NCBI GenBank assembly: GCA_964544885.1
Contig: CAZJDX010000003.1
Coordinates: forward strand, 62,001-126,000
Reading direction: 5' to 3'
DNA from: QQVM01 sp964544885
Lineage (GTDB): Bacteria > Bacteroidota > Bacteroidia > AKYH767-A > 2013-40CM-41-45
DNA: 64,000 bases
The notes below the pieces were generated by a model. The model was not told where the DNA came from, ran no database searches, and saw only the letters and a program-made list of their open reading frames with translations. Of this stretch, positions 61,969-64,000 are shown one piece after another. The translations under genes were made by a program, and so were the position numbers. The first letter of the stretch is position 1. Each line of letters opens with the position of its first letter.

Positions 61969-62736
61969 ATGAAACTTTACGTAAAAAAAACCGGAGACGG
62001 AGATAAAGCACTGATTATCCTTCATGGCCTTTTCGGGATGGGGGATAACTGGACCAGTCTGGCAAAGGCATACGCGGAGGCGGGTTTTACGGTGTATCTG
62101 CCGGACCTTCGTAATCACGGGAGGAGTCCGCATGATCCCGTTCACGACTACAAGTCGATGGCCGGTGATATTCTGGAGTTGATGGAATCCGAATCGCTTG
62201 AAAAGGCCTTTTTCATCGGCCATAGTATGGGAGGAAAGACGGCCATGTTTTTCGCCTGTATGTATCCCGAAAGAGTGGAGAGAATGGTGGTTGTGGATAT
62301 TGCGCCCCGTTATTATCCGCCTCATCATCATGCAGTCCTGGCTGCGATCCATTCGGTAGATACAAGAGATCTTAGTTCAAGAAAAGAAGCCGAATTAAAG
62401 CTGAGGGAGGCGCTGCGCGAAGAAAGCACCATTCAGTTTCTACTCAAGAATTTGTATTGGAACGAAAATGAAAAACTTGACTGGAGGTTTAATGTCCGCG
62501 GCCTTGAAGAAAACCTGGATAATACCGGAGAAGCCCTCCCCGAATCCTGCAGGATCAATGTGCCGGTACTTTTTATTTCCGGTGAAAGATCCGGCTATAT
62601 CCAGGAGAATGACAAGATTGAGATCAGGAAGCAATTTTCCCGTGTCAGTTTTGAAACGGTACCGGATGCGGGTCATTGGGTGCATGCGGAAAACCCCGCA
62701 TATTTTTTACATGTCTCACTAAATTTTCTGGAATAA
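61969..62736 (+). CDS. YbfF-like alpha/beta hydrolase (esterase)
   Basis: A 255-residue soluble hydrolase. The nucleophile is Ser86 in FIGHSMGGKTAM, the acid is Asp110 in VVVDIAPRYY (the position used in YbfF-type esterases), and the histidine is in DAGHWVHAENP near 235. LHGLFGMGDNW gives the oxyanion loop. All three residues are present. Physiological substrate is unknown; YbfF acts on acyl-CoA-like and short-chain esters in vitro. It is 20 bases after pdxJ and probably co-transcribed with it. Confidence 0.92.
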   Translation: MKLYVKKTGDGDKALIILHGLFGMGDNWTSLAKAYAEAGFTVYLPDLRNHGRSPHDPVHDYKSMAGDILELMESESLEKAFFIGHSMGGKTAMFFACMYPERVERMVVVDIAPRYYPPHHHAVLAAIHSVDTRDLSSRKEAELKLREALREESTIQFLLKNLYWNENEKLDWRFNVRGLEENLDNTGEALPESCRINVPVLFISGERSGYIQENDKIEIRKQFSRVSFETVPDAGHWVHAENPAYFLHVSLNFLE

Positions 62737-62762
62737 AAAAAGGCCCCGTTCATACGAGGCCT
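62734..62762 (-). terminator. Intrinsic terminator between the esterase and DUF5689 genes
   Basis: AGGCC (62741-62745) pairs with GGCCT (62758-62762), with two further CG pairs inside around a C-A mismatch. On the minus strand it is followed by seven T residues (62740-62734), so it terminates the DUF5689 gene; it may also act on the plus strand. Confidence 0.75.
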
Positions 62763-62784
62763 CTTGAATCATTTTGCGCAGATC

Positions 62785-63999
62785 TTATTGAACATCCGAC
62801 AGGTTCCTTATCCCGATCTGGTATCCGGGAGGTGTGGTTCCGGTATATTGGGAAACAATTCCTGTCAAACTAACCGGTGTGACCGGAAAGGTTGTACCTG
62901 AAAATGTCGCCGCTGATGAAGTGAAAAGTGTAATACTTCCGGTAGCATCCGTGAGTGTTTTGGAGCCAGAATAGGTTGTGCCGGTTCCTGATATGGTGGC
63001 ATTGTCAATTTTCACGAGTGTAGATTCGAAGTTCTCAAAGTCTGCCAGGATCTGAGCAATGGTTACCGTAGCGGGAGTTACTGTACCTGTACCTACCAAT
63101 GTGGCGCTGGTATTAGGTACATTATTTACCTGCAAGAGTCCGTTGAACTCTGAAAGTTCAAAACCGCTTACATTTACTTCGATCTCGTCGCCAAGACTAA
63201 AGACATTGTTTGAAGTAAAGCGGACAAGAATTCCTCCGGTATTATCCTGAATTACAACATTTCGTGCGGTGATGTGCGAAGTGCTGATGTCAGAAGTGAC
63301 GATACCTTTTATCTTTCTGTCAATAGGTGCAGTAGTGGTGGTACCGGTGAATACCATGCGAAGGCTGTCAATTGGCATCAGCGTAGAATTGCCGGTGGAT
63401 CCATTGCATCGTGTCCCGGTCATATTCACCTCTGTTGAATTTCTGAGGATGAGCTCTCCGTCACCGCTGTACATTTTAAACACTGCGATAAGTGAACCTT
63501 TTCCTGTGGGTGTTGTGTCAGAAGCGAATTTTGCATAACCGCTCGTATATAAGATCACTTCATCACCATTACAGTCTTTCACAGTCAGATTCTTATAGGT
63601 GAGTGTGGTGGCATTTGCATAGGTCACGCCTGCATCGGGAAGGTCGAATTCCACGTCATTCAGCTGAATCAGCGTATTGGTTGGGATATTGTTCACATTT
63701 GCCAGGGAGTGCACGGTAGGGGTGACAGTCAGTCCCCACATACCTTTAACAATATATTGTTCATAGAGGGATTGAGGAATACGGGCTATTTCATTTCCGT
63801 CTCTCATGCCGATGGAATAGTTACCATCATCCACACCTATATAAAGTCCTTTACACTTCACAAACACCCTTCTGCCCATTGGGTAATTGGTATTCAGGTT
63901 ACTTACATCAACCTGAATTGAAATTCCGGCGGTGGAATCCTGAATGATCAGTTCCTTATAGAAGCTTCCGCTTTCATCATCGGCGATAATGACTCCGCT
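62785..63999 (-). CDS. Secreted DUF5689-type protein (5' end outside window)
   Basis: The frame is open to the right edge, so the N-terminus is missing. The visible 404 or so residues contain the DUF5689 hallmark DDESGSFYKELIIQDSTAGI then YPMGRRVFVKCKGLYIGVDD, followed by several OB-fold-like or nucleic-acid-binding-like strand sets (KIKGIVTSDISTSHITARNV, GDEIEVNVSGFELSEFNGLL). No T9SS sorting tail ends it: the chain stops at IGIRNLSDVQ. DUF5689 proteins in Bacteroidota are mostly surface lipoproteins of unknown role. The stop lies just before a terminator. Confidence 0.82.
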   Translation of the reverse strand, partial: SGVIIADDESGSFYKELIIQDSTAGISIQVDVSNLNTNYPMGRRVFVKCKGLYIGVDDGNYSIGMRDGNEIARIPQSLYEQYIVKGMWGLTVTPTVHSLANVNNIPTNTLIQLNDVEFDLPDAGVTYANATTLTYKNLTVKDCNGDEVILYTSGYAKFASDTTPTGKGSLIAVFKMYSGDGELILRNSTEVNMTGTRCNGSTGNSTLMPIDSLRMVFTGTTTTAPIDRKIKGIVTSDISTSHITARNVVIQDNTGGILVRFTSNNVFSLGDEIEVNVSGFELSEFNGLLQVNNVPNTSATLVGTGTVTPATVTIAQILADFENFESTLVKIDNATISGTGTTYSGSKTLTDATGSITLFTSSAATFSGTTFPVTPVSLTGIVSQYTGTTPPGYQIGIRNLSDVQ

Positions 64000-64000
64000 G

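Noticed and set aside
61969..62736. Esterase apparently lacking the acid residue after strand 7
   Set aside because: YbfF-like enzymes use an aspartate after strand 6; Asp110 in VDIAP fills that role, so the triad is complete.

Overview
The window reads as chromosomal DNA of a member of the Bacteroidota, probably a free-living or uncultured lineage. The evidence is: two secreted proteins ending in type IX secretion (T9SS) sorting domains; three DUF6089-type outer-membrane proteins; DUF4468, DUF5689 and DUF1844 proteins; a Bacteroidota-style pdxJ / CBS / nadK / uppS / bamA / skp / skp neighbourhood; and repeated TAnnTTTG-type -7 promoter boxes, often lying within 10-30 bases of start codons. 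No phage, transposon, CRISPR array or obvious horizontally acquired island is visible. Base composition looks even throughout (judged by eye, not computed).

Layout. 1-6.3 kb: two secreted T9SS cargo proteins, the first cut by the window edge, the second a 1642-residue CotH-kinase protein. 6.3-10.6 kb: radA, a lipoprotein, rfaE2, an LPG-synthase-like membrane protein and a SPOR protein. 10.7-15.5 kb: the rimP-nusA-infB translation/transcription operon on the minus strand, preceded by a promoter and a terminator-like hairpin that together look like an attenuator. 15.6-26 kb: metG, an LD-carboxypeptidase and a YraN protein, an rluB-type pseudouridine synthase, a polyprenyl synthetase / degenerate hydrolase / dnaG operon, and rlmN. 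26-30.7 kb: an amidohydrolase, a LysM-carrying D-Ala-D-Ala carboxypeptidase, a DUF4468 protein and an SPFH protein. 30.7-35.5 kb: ispD plus a Wzz-like protein, divergent from an O-antigen-ligase-like protein with TPRs, then a small membrane protein and tRNA-Arg(CCU). 35.6-44 kb: a small unknown protein, tatA-moaA, a sortilin/Asp-box protein, a DUF6089 protein, an OmpA lipoprotein and an unknown protein. 44-51.2 kb: cardiolipin synthase-like PLD, DUF1844, a membrane coiled-coil protein, a 1158-residue uncharacterised outer-membrane protein and exonuclease III. 51.4-61.1 kb: a long minus-strand run for envelope biogenesis (two Skp/OmpH chaperones, bamA, uppS, two DUF6089 proteins, nadK, a single-POTRA Omp85 protein and a CBS protein). 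61.2-64 kb: pdxJ, a YbfF-like esterase and a partial DUF5689 protein.

How the genes fit together. Much of the content serves the cell envelope: isoprenoid precursors (ispD), long-chain prenyl diphosphate (polyprenyl synthetase), undecaprenyl diphosphate (uppS), LPS/O-antigen (rfaE2, Wzz-like, ligase-like), peptidoglycan trimming (LysM carboxypeptidase, LD-carboxypeptidase), outer-membrane protein assembly (bamA, two Skp-like chaperones, a second Omp85) and many probable clients. The rest is housekeeping (radA, metG, dnaG, rlmN, xth, nadK, pdxJ).

The observations most worth following are: (i) the promoter-hairpin-U-tract leader directly before rimP-nusA-infB; (ii) an alpha/beta hydrolase that has lost both its nucleophile serine and its histidine yet sits translationally coupled to dnaG; (iii) an orphan plus-strand terminator with a competing hairpin between the polyprenyl synthetase gene and rlmN; (iv) the 1158-residue outer-membrane protein; and (v) the second Omp85 protein embedded in the BamA-Skp cluster. 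I did not find an obviously new defence, secretion or mobile system.
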